Source of the DNA: Neobacillus bataviensis
Lineage (GTDB): Bacteria; Bacillota; Bacilli; Bacillales_B; DSM-18226
Assembly (NCBI RefSeq): GCF_019969725.1
Contig: NZ_JAHXYW010000009.1
Coordinates: 124,001 to 188,000 of the forward strand
Reading direction: 5' to 3'
Length of the DNA: 64,000 nucleotides
Made by a program: the position numbers and the translations under genes. Under the pieces are notes generated by a model that was not told the DNA's origin, searched no databases, and worked only from the letters and a program-made list of their open reading frames with translations. Of the stretch, positions 1 to 8,360 are shown one piece after another. Position 1 is the stretch's first letter. Every line of letters begins with the position of its first letter.

Positions 1-1
1 T

Positions 2-1396
2 GTAAGAGTTGAAGACCCTTCTACCGATGAAACCATACCTAGAGGGAAACAATTTTGGATTGAAAAATCCGATAAGATTTGGTATACCCGAACAACTGGA
101 ATTTGGCAAACTGTATGGTTAGAAGCGATTAGTCCAACACATCTTTCAAAATTAAGATTTACTCCTGAGGTAGATAAAGGTGATATTACTATAGACTTAG
201 AGATTTCTGGAGAATATGTAGGGAAAGAAGTAGAAATAGAAATTAACTTTAAGGATGAGATCGTTTGTAAAGATCGTCTAGATATTATTGATAAATTTAA
301 TAAACGTTCTATTAACCTAACGAATCGAAAAATTTTTAGGACGGGATTTCATCATGATGGGTGGAACTGGACACCTGAACATCCTAATTTATTTGATGTT
401 ATCATCACTTTAAAGAATGGAAATGAGATTATAGATAAGATTGAGTCCTATTTTGGTATGCGTAAAATCCATACAGAAAATGGGATGGTGTACCTCAATA
501 ACAAACCCTATTATCAGAAGTTAGTTTTAGATCAAGGTTATTGGCCAGAAGGATTATTAACTGCACCATCAGATGGTGATTTGAAAAAAGATATCGAGCT
601 AGCAATAAGTATGGGATTTAACGGCTGTCGAAAGCATCAGAAAGTAGAAGACCCAAGATTTCTTTATTGGGCAGATCGAATTGGTTTCCTTGTTTGGGGG
701 GAATGTGCAGCAAATGTATTTTACAGTGAAGATGCAGTCTCCAGATTAACAAAAGAGTGGATAGAAATCATTGAAAGAGACTATAACCACCCGTGTATTG
801 TTTCATGGGTTCCCTTAAATGAAAGTTGGGGAATTCCACAGGTTAGGGATAATAAACAACAACAGCATCACTCTTTAGCTATGTATCATCTTATCCATTC
901 ATTAGATACTACTCGTCTGGTTATATCCAATGATGGATGGGAGCTCACAAAATCAGACATTTGTGCAATTCATAATTATAAACATGGTAATAAAGACGAA
1001 TCGTACCAATATGAAGCGTTTAAAGAGGACCTGTTAACGAAAGAGAACATTCTTTCATCTAAACCTGCTAAACGTAATATCTATTCGAACAGTTTTAAGC
1101 ATGACGGGGAACCAATCCTTTTGACGGAGTTTGGTGGAATTGGATTTAAAGTTGGTGGGGTAAATGGATGGGGATACACGTCTGTAGAGAATGAAGAAGA
1201 ATTTATCAATGATTACAACCGTATTATGGAAGCCGTATACAGCTCTAGAATTCTTCATGGTTTCTGTTATACACAGTTGACGGATGTAGAACAGGAAATT
1301 AATGGGCTACTAACTTATGATAGGACACCTAAATGTGATTTGGACAAAATTAAGCAAATCAACTGTGGTTGGCATTTAGAAACGATTAAAGAATAA
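2..1396 (+). CDS. Glycoside hydrolase family 2 protein (beta-galactosidase/glucuronidase type), 5' end outside window
   Basis: The reading frame is open from base 2 and the ATG at 458 is internal, so this is the C-terminal 464 codons of a larger enzyme. The first 150 codons look like the beta-sandwich sugar-binding and immunoglobulin-like parts, with aromatic runs such as FWIEKSDKIWYTR and TGIWQTVWLEA. The rest is the TIM barrel: SWVPLNESWG contains the Asn-Glu pair that carries the acid/base residue of family 2, and LLTEFGG carries the likely nucleophile Glu. The family hydrolyses terminal beta-linked sugars from oligosaccharides. The substrate cannot be read from this part. No signal peptide can be judged because the N-terminus is missing. 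Confidence 0.85.
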   Translation, partial: VRVEDPSTDETIPRGKQFWIEKSDKIWYTRTTGIWQTVWLEAISPTHLSKLRFTPEVDKGDITIDLEISGEYVGKEVEIEINFKDEIVCKDRLDIIDKFNKRSINLTNRKIFRTGFHHDGWNWTPEHPNLFDVIITLKNGNEIIDKIESYFGMRKIHTENGMVYLNNKPYYQKLVLDQGYWPEGLLTAPSDGDLKKDIELAISMGFNGCRKHQKVEDPRFLYWADRIGFLVWGECAANVFYSEDAVSRLTKEWIEIIERDYNHPCIVSWVPLNESWGIPQVRDNKQQQHHSLAMYHLIHSLDTTRLVISNDGWELTKSDICAIHNYKHGNKDESYQYEAFKEDLLTKENILSSKPAKRNIYSNSFKHDGEPILLTEFGGIGFKVGGVNGWGYTSVENEEEFINDYNRIMEAVYSSRILHGFCYTQLTDVEQEINGLLTYDRTPKCDLDKIKQINCGWHLETIKE

Positions 1397-2004
1397 CAAT
1401 TACGGAAGTTGTTAAGGTGAAAATCATCTCTGTATTTCGGTGCTGTAACACTGAACTATCAATTCAACAAACTATTTAATTTATGGGTTGAGATGATATC
1501 TCAGCCCATTTTACTACTATCTTTGCCCGTGTTGTGGAGAAATAAATAGGATTTAAGGAGATTTTAAAATTCAAAACGTCTACAAGCCTGGTAAAAATGG
1601 AGTCGAAACTGGTGGAGAAACTCAGCTGCTGAAATCGAGCGAATTGATCAGAAGGTGAAAGAATTGGTAAAGAGTGATATTGTTCGGGAAAAGGTTGTTA
1701 AATAAAAAAATAGTGCCAGTCTATAAATAGACTGGCACTATTTCCGCTGGATCTGTAGTGACAAAGAATGTACCAACTATTATATCAGTGGCCCGGGATT
1801 TTCTAGAATTCAAATTGAGTGTAATATATTCATATTTTTAGATTAACAATAAATTTATTATGTGAACTAATTTTAATAAAGTGAAGTTTGTTTAATTTTG
1901 CAAATCCAATTACTTCACCAGTAATTTTACTTAGGGAACATTTGTTTTGTTTAGATTTAAATATGATAAACTATAAATCCAGTATGAGCGGGTCATAGGG
2001 CACC
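1397..2004. other. Intergenic stretch with coding remnant and terminator
   Basis: No full gene is visible. A ribosome-site-like AAGGAG at about 1556 is followed by a short open stretch (about 1568-1640, reading IQNVYKPGKNGVETGGE) without a normal start codon, which may be a dead small gene. The palindrome at 1708-1743 follows. The remainder to 2004 is A+T-rich. Confidence 0.4.
1708..1743. terminator. Long perfect hairpin, likely bidirectional terminator
   Basis: AAATAGTGCCAGTCTAT (1708-1724) pairs perfectly with its complement at 1727-1743, a 17-bp stem closed by A and T runs that could terminate transcription from either side. Confidence 0.6.
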
Positions 2005-2505
2005 CTAGAGGTTGCCCTTATTGTTTTCCTCGAATCTTTTTTTTGACTTCAGTAAGGCAGCGTAGTTTGCCGCCTTTTCAGGTGAAGCAGTGAGTGATTT
2101 CTCATAACCCTTTTGGAAGCTGCTTTTGTACGCCCTCACAAACCTTTGCCCAAGGATCCGCTCGGCCGCCTGTACCGCATTCATTTCCGGATGGGCATGA
2201 AGGTAGGCGTTGAATTTCTCCTCAGAGGGAAAAAAGAGCGACACCTGGCGGAGGAGTCCTATTTTCATGAGGGGGCGAGCGATCTCCTTCTTGTTTTCCA
2301 AACTCAGCTGAGAAGGTGGTACCTGCTGCCAAGCACGGGAAATCCTAAAATTGTGCCGGTCTTCAAGCCCCGAACGGATTCCTTCATAAAAGCCTTCTTT
2401 CTTCCCCATTTCGACGGGATCCGGAGGTGGCTGGCCGTCAGTGTGAAGGGCGCCGGTGAAAATGAAGCCAGCAAACAAGAAAAAGGCCATAAGTATCCGT
2501 ATCAC
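2005..2505 (-). CDS. Secreted hypothetical protein, 166 aa
   Basis: I do not recognise the family. Residues 1-20 form a signal peptide (MIRILMAFFLFAGFIFTGAL), so the protein is probably exported. The mature part is charged and has two similar Gly-Tyr/Phe segments, KKEGFYEGIRSGLEDRH and SSFQKGYEKS, with an unstructured Lys/Asn-rich tail. AAGGAGGAAA lies just upstream on the minus strand and supports this start. The gene is visibly richer in G+C than its A+T-rich flanks, which suggests a separate origin. The 144-aa reading frame on the opposite strand is a shadow. Confidence 0.65.
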   Translation of the reverse strand: MIRILMAFFLFAGFIFTGALHTDGQPPPDPVEMGKKEGFYEGIRSGLEDRHNFRISRAWQQVPPSQLSLENKKEIARPLMKIGLLRQVSLFFPSEEKFNAYLHAHPEMNAVQAAERILGQRFVRAYKSSFQKGYEKSLTASPEKAANYAALLKSKKRFEENNKGNL

Positions 2506-2776
2506 AGCTTTTTCCTCCTTTCTGTTTTTTTCGTTTCTATAGTGTAACCAATCATTTTCTTCATATGTAGTAAATAAGATGGAAATCTATATAGGAAGCT
2601 TAACTTTTTTTCAAAAATGAGGAAGTTAGTTTCAAAAACAAATTATGAAAAATTGCTCTTGTTACATTAGGCCGAGTATTTTATTGTTAACAAATGAAGA
2701 CTAAAAATCAAAAGATTTAATAAATTGCAGCAAGATAAGATTTTAAAGCGATTGTTGATAGGAAGGGTAAAGATAC

Positions 2777-3205
2777 ATGCTTTATATATGGGATATTGAG
2801 AAAATCATTATAAATACTTTACAAGAGCTAAAACTAAAATTTAATGTTGAATTCAGCGATAAACTCACTGCACCGATGAGTTATAACTTATCGACAAATA
2901 CGATTAAGTTTAACTACATCCAAATTAACGGCTATAACGCTAAAATTAACTTTAAAGTTAGGGAAACAGATGAAAACTTTGTGAAAATTATTCTTTACCA
3001 TCAGCTGGGTTATTACTTAGAATTCAGGAAAAATCCACGAGTTTTAAAGACTCTCTATTATGGAAAAGAAGAGGAAAAGAAACAGCTTTTGGAAGAAGTT
3101 GAAGAGAATGCTTGGGAACATGGAAGAACATTCGTACCAATACATCTGTTAAAAGCCTATGATCAATTACGTGAATTGGATAAACTTCTGTTAAAGATGC
3201 AATAG
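2777..3205 (+). CDS. Hypothetical protein, 142 aa, degenerate zincin-like
   Basis: The start ATG follows AGGAAGGG at a good distance. No signal peptide or membrane segment is seen, so the product is probably cytoplasmic. Residues around 76-87 read ILYHQLGYYLEF, which looks like the helix of small Bacillus zincin-like proteins (HExxH...) in which the Glu and second His are replaced by Gln and Tyr. If that relation is right, the protein cannot bind metal in the usual way. The C-terminal third is rich in Glu, Lys and Leu and is helical. Function unknown. Confidence 0.6.
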   Translation: MLYIWDIEKIIINTLQELKLKFNVEFSDKLTAPMSYNLSTNTIKFNYIQINGYNAKINFKVRETDENFVKIILYHQLGYYLEFRKNPRVLKTLYYGKEEEKKQLLEEVEENAWEHGRTFVPIHLLKAYDQLRELDKLLLKMQ

Positions 3206-3257
3206 ATGATTCTATTATAAAATGGATAGTAAAAATACTTAAGAAAGTGGTTGAACC

Positions 3258-3557
3258 ATGCTCGTTCCAGGATATATAACTCAAGAAGAAGAAGCAACGC
3301 TCCCTTTTTTCAACAGCCATGATGAGGCTCTTATATGGTTTAAGAATAAATACAGTAATAACTTCATATTTACTGGTTCTGAAATGATCGATGAACTGAA
3401 ATGTCATTTTTATTATTTAATTATTAATCGGGAAATATATGAAGCCGGTCAGAATGAATTTTTGACAAAAGGTATTATCACCGATGTCATAACATACATG
3501 GGCAGTTATCAAGAGGTTCAAATCTTTGATGATGGAAGTATTCATATCGCACATTAA
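3258..3557 (+). CDS. Hypothetical protein, 99 aa
   Basis: A small cytoplasmic protein that I cannot place in a family. It starts at ATG 3258, only 52 bases after the previous stop, so the two genes may be co-transcribed. The ribosome site is weak. The sequence is mixed alpha/beta with no Cys motifs. Amino-acid composition is normal for this genome, and the opposite-strand 127-aa frame is not convincing. Confidence 0.5.
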   Translation: MLVPGYITQEEEATLPFFNSHDEALIWFKNKYSNNFIFTGSEMIDELKCHFYYLIINREIYEAGQNEFLTKGIITDVITYMGSYQEVQIFDDGSIHIAH

Positions 3558-3676
3558 ATTAAAGCTCCTGCTTAAAAGAGTAAAGGTAAAACCCGAAAAT
3601 TAATATGTGTAGAAATAAAAATAAATATGTTCAATAGCTAAAATAATTATTTTTATTAAATCTAGTTGTACATAAT

Positions 3677-3705
3677 TTGAATGAATTTGTTCATGATATT
3701 AGTAT
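3677..3705 (+). promoter_or_regulatory. Sigma-A-type promoter for the structured RNA
   Basis: TTGAAT (3677-3682) and TAGTAT (3700-3705) are separated by 17 bases. The predicted transcription start is near 3711, at the 5' edge of the closing helix of the RNA. Confidence 0.5.
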
Positions 3706-4190
3706 GGGTACGTAACGGTTGAGCCCAGATCTATATATGCTCTTTTGGGGTGTATATAGGTCGGCCAAAGATTATATACAGGTCATCTAATCATGGTTTG
3801 TGTATAGTCGGAGGGAAGATTCTATATGGTGGAGAAAGGTTTTATTGTAGTCGTACCTCTAGAAGGTATTATTACAATAGGGTCCCAATTTATCATGTAG
3901 GGTCGAGCGAAGATCGTATCGAGTGCCGCAGACTAAGTTGAGTACATGACTCAATAAAGTTAACGTTCATATATAGCCGAGAGGTTATATATGGGTGTAC
4001 AGGTATTTTGTACGGTCGAACGAACCATTATTATGGGTGGTAAACTGTTTATTTATGGTCGAAAGATTATAAATAGGTAATCAGCTATTCATAATAGTGC
4101 AAGGTAGATCGTTACGTGCTCGAACCTTCCAATCTAAATACATATAAAGAAGATATGTAACAATTAAGTCACCTTCAAAGGTGATTTTTT
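3706..4190 (+). ncRNA. Candidate structured non-coding RNA, about 480 nt, unknown family
   Basis: Seen in the sequence: a 12-bp long-range helix joins 3706-3717 to 4110-4121 (core ACGTAACG with CGTTACGT, extended by G-C and G-T pairs). Inside it are CTATATA 3731/3753, GTATATA 3752/3773 (mutually exclusive with the first), TATAG 3803/3822, TATTGTA 3843/3873 with inner TACCT 3854/3864, TTGAGT 3938/3949, CATATATA 3968/3986, GTACA 3997/4009, CCAT 4025/4033, TATTTAT 4050/4069 and CTATT 4085/4093. GTCG(n)AAGAT recurs at 3760, 3807, 3902 and 4058, in three cases inside a hairpin loop. A promoter lies upstream and a T-run terminator closes the unit. The one 63-codon frame inside (3750-3941) has a poor start and odd composition. 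The function is unknown; a protein-binding or regulatory RNA is possible. Confidence 0.6.
4169..4190 (+). terminator. Rho-independent terminator of the structured RNA
   Basis: TCACCTT (4169-4175) pairs with AAGGTGA (4178-4184), followed directly by six T. Confidence 0.75.
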
Positions 4191-4244
4191 ATTTATGTAA
4201 CATAATACACGTTTTGTTACATTGGAAGAATTTAAGATTTGTTG

Positions 4245-4280
4245 CTTATTAAGCTAACGAAGCAGTTTAGCACAATAAGG
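4245..4280 (+). repeat. CTAACGGG-family repeat, right half
   Basis: CTTATT/AATAAG and GCTAA/TTAGC form nested arms around CGAAGCAG. It marks the 5' edge of the array. Confidence 0.7.
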
Positions 4281-4384
4281 ATTAGCCGAAAATCATGTGG
4301 AAAATTCAGAATTCCCCCAAATTACAGTAGTAGATTTGCAGTGTATAATAAACTGTAATTAACAATCGAAGGGATAAAATCAAC

Positions 4385-4825
4385 ATGAAAAAAAGTTTTT
4401 ATTATTTATTATTATTAACCCTAATTGCTACGCTGATTTCCTGTCTGTATAATTGGCTGAATGAATCAAAGCAAAGTGAGATTATATTTCATGTACTTCA
4501 AACGAGTGTGCTCATTTTAAATGGAATATTATGTTTAAGTTTTAATGATAAGAAAGCAAACATTGGGGCAGTAGCAAGCTTTGCAGTTGCGATTTTTACT
4601 GTATACGTAGGTTACACAAATATTTTTAAAAGTATTAACCACCAGAAATATCTGGATGACCTTATAATACGAACGGGTGCGTTAGTGGAAGATCAGAAGT
4701 TGCCTGTGAGGCAGCTTTTTTATCGCACTAAAGGAATTCAATTGTTTCTTATTGGACATGAAACGGTAACAATAAAGTGTCAATATACCAATAGAACGGA
4801 GGTGGTATATTGTTTATTAAGTTAA
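4385..4825 (+). CDS. Small membrane protein, 146 aa, unknown
   Basis: ATG 4385 begins a protein with three hydrophobic segments, at about residues 5-25, 37-53 and 58-76, then a soluble 65-residue tail without recognisable motifs. It is therefore a likely inner-membrane protein with a cytoplasmic or external C-terminal domain. Its last codons contain GGAGGTGG, the ribosome site of the next small gene, whose start lies inside this gene, so the two are probably translationally coupled. It is the first gene inside the repeat array. Function unknown. Confidence 0.65.
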   Translation: MKKSFYYLLLLTLIATLISCLYNWLNESKQSEIIFHVLQTSVLILNGILCLSFNDKKANIGAVASFAVAIFTVYVGYTNIFKSINHQKYLDDLIIRTGALVEDQKLPVRQLFYRTKGIQLFLIGHETVTIKCQYTNRTEVVYCLLS

Positions 4826-4959
4826 AAATCTATTGGCATAAAATCAGGGGAATGTACATTAAGGCTTTGTATGATAGCTGTCTTGACCATAAGATAAGGC
4901 AAAAGTTACTTAAAAAGATGATATACCACCAAGAACGGTTAAAACGACTATCCAGCTAA
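4810..4959 (+). CDS. Small basic protein, 49 aa, coupled to upstream gene
   Basis: TTG 4810 lies seven bases after a strong GGAGG (4798-4802) and overlaps the end of the upstream membrane-protein gene by 16 bases. The product (starting MFIKLKIYWHKIRGMY) is rich in Lys, Arg, Tyr and His and probably all-helical. I cannot assign a family. The stop codon TAA is formed by the CTAACGG core of the following repeat, so the repeat begins inside the coding region. The overlap and ideal ribosome site make it likely to be a real gene although it is short. Confidence 0.6.
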   Translation: MFIKLKIYWHKIRGMYIKALYDSCLDHKIRQKLLKKMIYHQERLKRLSS

Positions 4960-5008
4960 CGGAGTCCAGATTGTAGGAAATAAAGCAGTCATAAATGGCT
5001 GCTTTTCT
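4951..5008 (+). repeat. CTAACGGG-family repeat, degenerate
   Basis: CTAACGGAGTCCAGATTG is followed by hairpin AGCAG...CTGCT and a short T-run. It supplies the stop codon of the preceding small gene. Confidence 0.55.
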
Positions 5009-5291
5009 AAAGAATAACAAAAAAAGCTATAAGTTCTTCGGGTGCTTTAGTAAAAGATCAGGGCTGTAATTGAGGGAAGTTTTTTCAAAAAATTGGCTAT
5101 CTTTCAGGTTAAATGGAGATAAGTAGTAACCCCTCTTTGAGGAATTTTCGTTTTTAAGAAAAGTTCTGTTAAACTTTGATGTTGTTTTGATAATGACCTA
5201 AGGCGATAAAAGATACATTAAAGAAGGCAAGCCAGTTTATTATAGAGGCTCACCTTTATTTATATTATGAAGTTTTAAAAATCGCAGTAGG
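5009..5291. other. Intergenic stretch, source of a duplicated segment
   Basis: No gene is seen. Bases from about 5085 to 5190 recur nearly unchanged at about 27670-27785, next to a second copy of the yabR 5' region. Confidence 0.6.
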
Positions 5292-5726
5292 TTATCCGCG
5301 TCTCCCGCCTCTACCGCCCTGCTTTGCTCCAGTGTTACGTTTGAGAGTAGACAAATTCTCTTCACTAGTCTTTAAAAAACGAGCCATTTTATCTTCGAAA
5401 TTTTCCTTGGGTTTGAAATTGCCTTTTGAACGACTATCAACTCTTCCCTGTCGTGGAGGACGTTGTGAAAAAGAAGAGGTTTGTCCTTCGGGTCTATCAA
5501 TAGCTTTTTTGATGGACAAGGCAATTTTTCCATCTTTCTCACTAATCACCTTTACTTCAATCAGGTCGCCTACTTTGAGATGGTCATTAACGTCTTTTAC
5601 ATAGCTATCTGCAACCTCACTGATATGCACAAGACCTGTTGAGCCTCCTGGTAATTCTACGAAAGCTCCGAAATTAGTGATACCTGTGACTTTACCTTGT
5701 ACCTTGCTTCCTACTTCAACTGACAT
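5292..5726 (-). CDS. yabR: S1-domain RNA-binding protein, YabR/GSP13-like
   Basis: The 144-aa product carries one S1 domain at residues 1-75 (GSKVQGKVTGITNFGAFVEL, then GLVHISEVAD and VGDLIEVKV), followed by a polar linker and a Gly/Arg-rich tail ending GGRGGRRG. It closely resembles Bacillus YabR, a ribosome- or RNA-associated cytoplasmic protein of about 128-140 residues. I chose the ATG at 5726 because GAGGGGGAAAA lies upstream; the longer reading frame from 5798 has no support. YabR usually lies between divIC and spoIIE, but here it stands alone in the repeat array. Its first 28 codons and upstream region are duplicated at 27.8-28.0 kb. Confidence 0.85.
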   Translation of the reverse strand: MSVEVGSKVQGKVTGITNFGAFVELPGGSTGLVHISEVADSYVKDVNDHLKVGDLIEVKVISEKDGKIALSIKKAIDRPEGQTSSFSQRPPRQGRVDSRSKGNFKPKENFEDKMARFLKTSEENLSTLKRNTGAKQGGRGGRRG

Positions 5727-5862
5727 AAAAATTATTTTCCCCCTCAATATTGTTAAAAACACTTTATTATAACAAATTATTGAGTGAAATAATATCAACT
5801 GGAGTTATTTTCCTACCACCATTTCGCATTCCTCCTTATCTAACCCATTTTTCCAGTTAATG

Positions 5863-5920
5863 AACCAGCTACCAATTTAGCGGCTTTTCTTATTGGACTA
5901 ACGGGGCAGGTTAGTTGAAG
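5863..5920 (+). repeat. CTAACGGG-family repeat
   Basis: A T-rich hairpin region is followed by ACTAAC (5897) GGGGCAG GTTAGT (5910), a textbook right palindrome ending GTTGAAG. Confidence 0.8.
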
Positions 5921-6034
5921 TATCTGTTTTTTCTTATAGGCTGCCGAGTATAAAACCTACAGGAAAACTGGTAATGATTGAATTACGGATAGGGAAAGTA
6001 CAACGTCATTATTAAAGAAATAAGGACGGCAAGG

Positions 6035-6059
6035 GCGGAACAGATACTTCCGCTTTTTT
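6035..6059 (+). terminator. Hairpin terminator
   Basis: GCGGAA (6035-6040) pairs with TTCCGC (6048-6053), followed by six T. No clear gene precedes it; any unit it served has decayed. Confidence 0.6.
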
Positions 6060-6208
6060 CTCTGCCAATGCTGTAACCACAGGTAAATAGCTTTTGTCTT
6101 GATTGCCTCTAACCTGTTAAAATTAAAACATACACCACTTGGAAACACAGAATGGAAACCCGTTGGATAGCCGAGGGAGAAATATGAAGGTGATTGGGGT
6201 GATGAACT

Positions 6209-6382
6209 TTGAAGAAGCGGTCAAGGTTGCGTAGACGGATTCGGGAATGGCTAAACAAGAGGAAACAAAAGAAAGAAGAGAATCCGCTACCGAGTTTTGC
6301 AAACAGTTGGACGAATCGCCATCAGGAAGAATTGGAAATGCCAAAAGAATTTTATAAAAACGAAAAACCAACCGAGGAATAA
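6209..6382 (+). CDS. Possible small basic protein, 57 aa
   Basis: TTG 6209 follows GGGGTGAT. The product begins LKKRSRLRRRIREWLNKRKQ and becomes acidic toward its end (MPKEFYKNEKPTEE). It lies in an otherwise geneless 850-base stretch between repeats. I do not recognise it, and the strong charge bias could equally reflect non-coding purine-rich DNA. Confidence 0.3.
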   Translation: MKKRSRLRRRIREWLNKRKQKKEENPLPSFANSWTNRHQEELEMPKEFYKNEKPTEE

Positions 6383-6741
6383 TGACGGCTGCGATGCTTC
6401 CATAACGAAGGATCGCTTTTTTCTTATTCAAGTAACGAATTTAGTTCACCAAATAAGAGTAGATAAAGTATTATCTAGAATACATAGTGTGTTCAATACG
6501 TTAATGGTTCCATGTTTAAGCAATACATAATGAATCCTAAAAAAATTTAAGTATTTTGAAAATGTTATCAATGAAATGATAATATTGTGATGGAACATGT
6601 ATATGACCAAGAATAATGTTGCAATTGGTAGAGAATAGTATTGGTTCCTGTGTTCTCTTGTGGTTGCGTCCTGTTACAAGAAGCTACATATGAACAATAA
6701 AACAAATCCGTTTACATTCAAGTTTAATGATTTAAAGTTAG
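6383..6741. other. A+T-rich intergenic stretch
   Basis: I see no gene, repeat copy or terminator here. It leads into the broken desaturase gene. Confidence 0.4.
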
Positions 6742-7272
6742 AAAGCAAAAAACTTACGGAGTAAAGCTAATGTTGTAGTGGAAAACGGTTCGTCTCCTGA
6801 CTTCACTAACCCTCTAGCAACCATGGCCTATACTTCCTTGCAAGAGTTAGCCACACTAGTTTTTTATAATAATGTAGCTAAAATAGCGAGTCCGCACGAC
6901 AAAGATTTAGCAACATTACTTCGACGATTAGCGAAAGACGAAGCACTTCATTACGCATTCTATCGTGACACAGTGAAAGCACATCTTGAACTTGATCCGA
7001 ATTTCGTTGTTTATTTTGAAAATGTAATTATTAATTTCTCTATGCCAGGCGCAGTTATGCCAGACTTTAACGATAGAATGAAAACCATTGCAATAGATGC
7101 GAATTATGGCCCACTACAATACTTTGACCAAGTATTAGATGTAATTGTGACTTATTGGGATATTGCTAACTTACAACCTACTACTGAAAATGCCAAACTA
7201 TCACAAGCGAATATATTGAAATATCATGGGCGGTTAAAAAGAATTAGAGATCGCGATCTAGCAAAAAAATAA
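6742..7272 (+). pseudogene. Acyl-ACP desaturase (ferritin-like), N-terminal part missing
   Basis: The frame is open from 6742 (after TAG) and matches the C-terminal part of soluble acyl-ACP desaturases, di-iron enzymes that put a double bond into fatty acids. KDEALHYAFYRD supplies the second metal-binding (D/E)ExxH motif, but the first Glu/His motif and roughly 150 N-terminal residues usual for the family are absent. The nominal GTG start at 6778 lies inside the conserved run NVVVENGSSP, so it is not a natural start. This is probably a 5'-truncated remnant. A short expressed fragment cannot be excluded. Confidence 0.6.
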
Positions 7273-7301
7273 AAGGTAGATGTAATGAAAGGATTCCTTT
7301 T

Positions 7302-7556
7302 ATGAAAACAACGTGCGAATTATGTACAAAAGAAACAAAAGATAAAGTCAGTTATTTAGAGCTTGAAACGTGGGAATTTGATTTTTTAAACAAAGAGAAA
7401 AAAGATTTTTACTCTATTTGTTTCGAGTGTTTTGACGAACATACCAATAATTTTATTGACAAAGAAATGAATCTTGAATTGAGAAAAAAACGTGCTCTTT
7501 CGGTCAGTAGAGAGATCCGAGAAGAAATAGTGGCTATTCTTGAAATCAAAAGTTAA
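7302..7556 (+). CDS. Small Cys-motif protein, 84 aa
   Basis: ATG 7302 follows AAAGGA. CELC near residue 4 and CFEC near residue 45 make a possible four-Cys zinc site of the zinc-ribbon kind. The C-terminal half is a charged helix (RKKRALSVSREIREEI). It is cytoplasmic with unknown function. It sits between the desaturase remnant and a repeat copy, 29 bases after the remnant's stop. Confidence 0.55.
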   Translation: MKTTCELCTKETKDKVSYLELETWEFDFLNKEKKDFYSICFECFDEHTNNFIDKEMNLELRKKRALSVSREIREEIVAILEIKS

Positions 7557-7604
7557 TTCTAGTTGCAAATTACAAAACTTAGAAAAAATATGAAATTCGG
7601 GAGA

Positions 7605-7675
7605 AAATTGAAGTTCCAGCTGCCATATTTGGTGGCTTTTTTCTATTCAACTAAAGTGGCAGGTTAGTTTAATAA
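7605..7675 (+). repeat. CTAACGGG-family repeat
   Basis: Hairpin CAGCTGCC...GGTGGCTTTTTT is followed by right palindrome TTCAACTAAAGTGGCAGG and TTAGTTTAA. Confidence 0.75.
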
Positions 7676-7770
7676 AAACAGGACATTCAATTTACTATTT
7701 AGAATATAATATGATGACGTTGTATAAATATTCAGAAAAAAATAGTATATAAAAATTAGGAGTGTTGGTT

Positions 7771-8265
7771 ATGGTTCATGCAAAAGATGTTTTATCGGAT
7801 CAGTTGTTGGCAAATGCTAATGACCCTAGTTGGTACATACCATTTTCGGATTCAGTAGAAAGATTGTCTGAGGAACAAGCATTTTGGAAGCCAAACGAAG
7901 AAAGTAATAGTATTGCTGAAATTGTGCAGCATCTACTATATTGGAATCAAACATGGCAAACAAGGTACCAAAAATCTCACGTTGATGCTGTACTTTCCAT
8001 AGGAAATAATAATAACAGCTTTATTATTCCTGAAAATCATACTTTTGCTGACTTAAAAGAACAACTATTAGAGGTGCTTTTACGTTGGCAAGAGTTATTA
8101 TCTGAAGAAAAAGTTGAGAGTGATGTTAATGGTTTTCCTGGACACGTGAAATGGTGGGCAATAATCGGAAATGTGTCAACTCATAACGCATATCACATTG
8201 GTCAGATCATTTATATCCGGAAGTTGCAAAATAGCTGGAAAATAGATGCAGGAGAAGACGAATAA
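7771..8265 (+). CDS. DinB/YfiT-family protein (four-helix bundle)
   Basis: The 164-aa product has the DinB-like layout: an early helical segment (WYIPFSDSVERLSEEQAFW), the first metal-binding His in AEIVQHLLYWNQTW near residue 54, and the last in STHNAYHIGQIIYIRK. Members are metal-dependent thiol transferases or stress proteins of mostly unknown substrate, acting in the cytoplasm. I chose ATG 7771 because TTAGGAGTG lies eight bases upstream; the GTG at 7762 overlaps that site. It forms a single-gene unit between two repeat copies. A second DinB protein lies at 32.8 kb. Confidence 0.75.
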   Translation: MVHAKDVLSDQLLANANDPSWYIPFSDSVERLSEEQAFWKPNEESNSIAEIVQHLLYWNQTWQTRYQKSHVDAVLSIGNNNNSFIIPENHTFADLKEQLLEVLLRWQELLSEEKVESDVNGFPGHVKWWAIIGNVSTHNAYHIGQIIYIRKLQNSWKIDAGEDE

Positions 8266-8287
8266 ATAAAAGTTGCACTAACACCTA

Positions 8288-8330
8288 CTTGAACTAAAGG
8301 GTGCAAGAGTTGAAGATCTAGGCTGTCATT
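8288..8330 (+). repeat. CTAACGGG-family repeat, left half
   Basis: TTGAACTAAAGGGTGCAAG followed by AGTTGAAGATC and a GGCTGTC stem without its right palindrome. Confidence 0.75.
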
Positions 8331-8360
8331 AATTAGGAAAAAACCACCTATAAAAAACTT

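Noticed and set aside
2113..2547. 144-codon plus-strand frame opposite the secreted-protein gene
   Set aside because: The minus-strand frame has a signal peptide and a good ribosome site; this one is its shadow.
3750..3941. 63-codon reading frame inside the structured region
   Set aside because: It has no ribosome site, a composition rich in Arg, Tyr and Cys unlike the neighbouring genes, and it crosses several hairpins. The region is better explained as RNA.
5957..6431. Two minus-strand frames of 63 and 102 codons
   Set aside because: They have no ribosome sites, cross the terminator at 6035 and have no recognisable domains.
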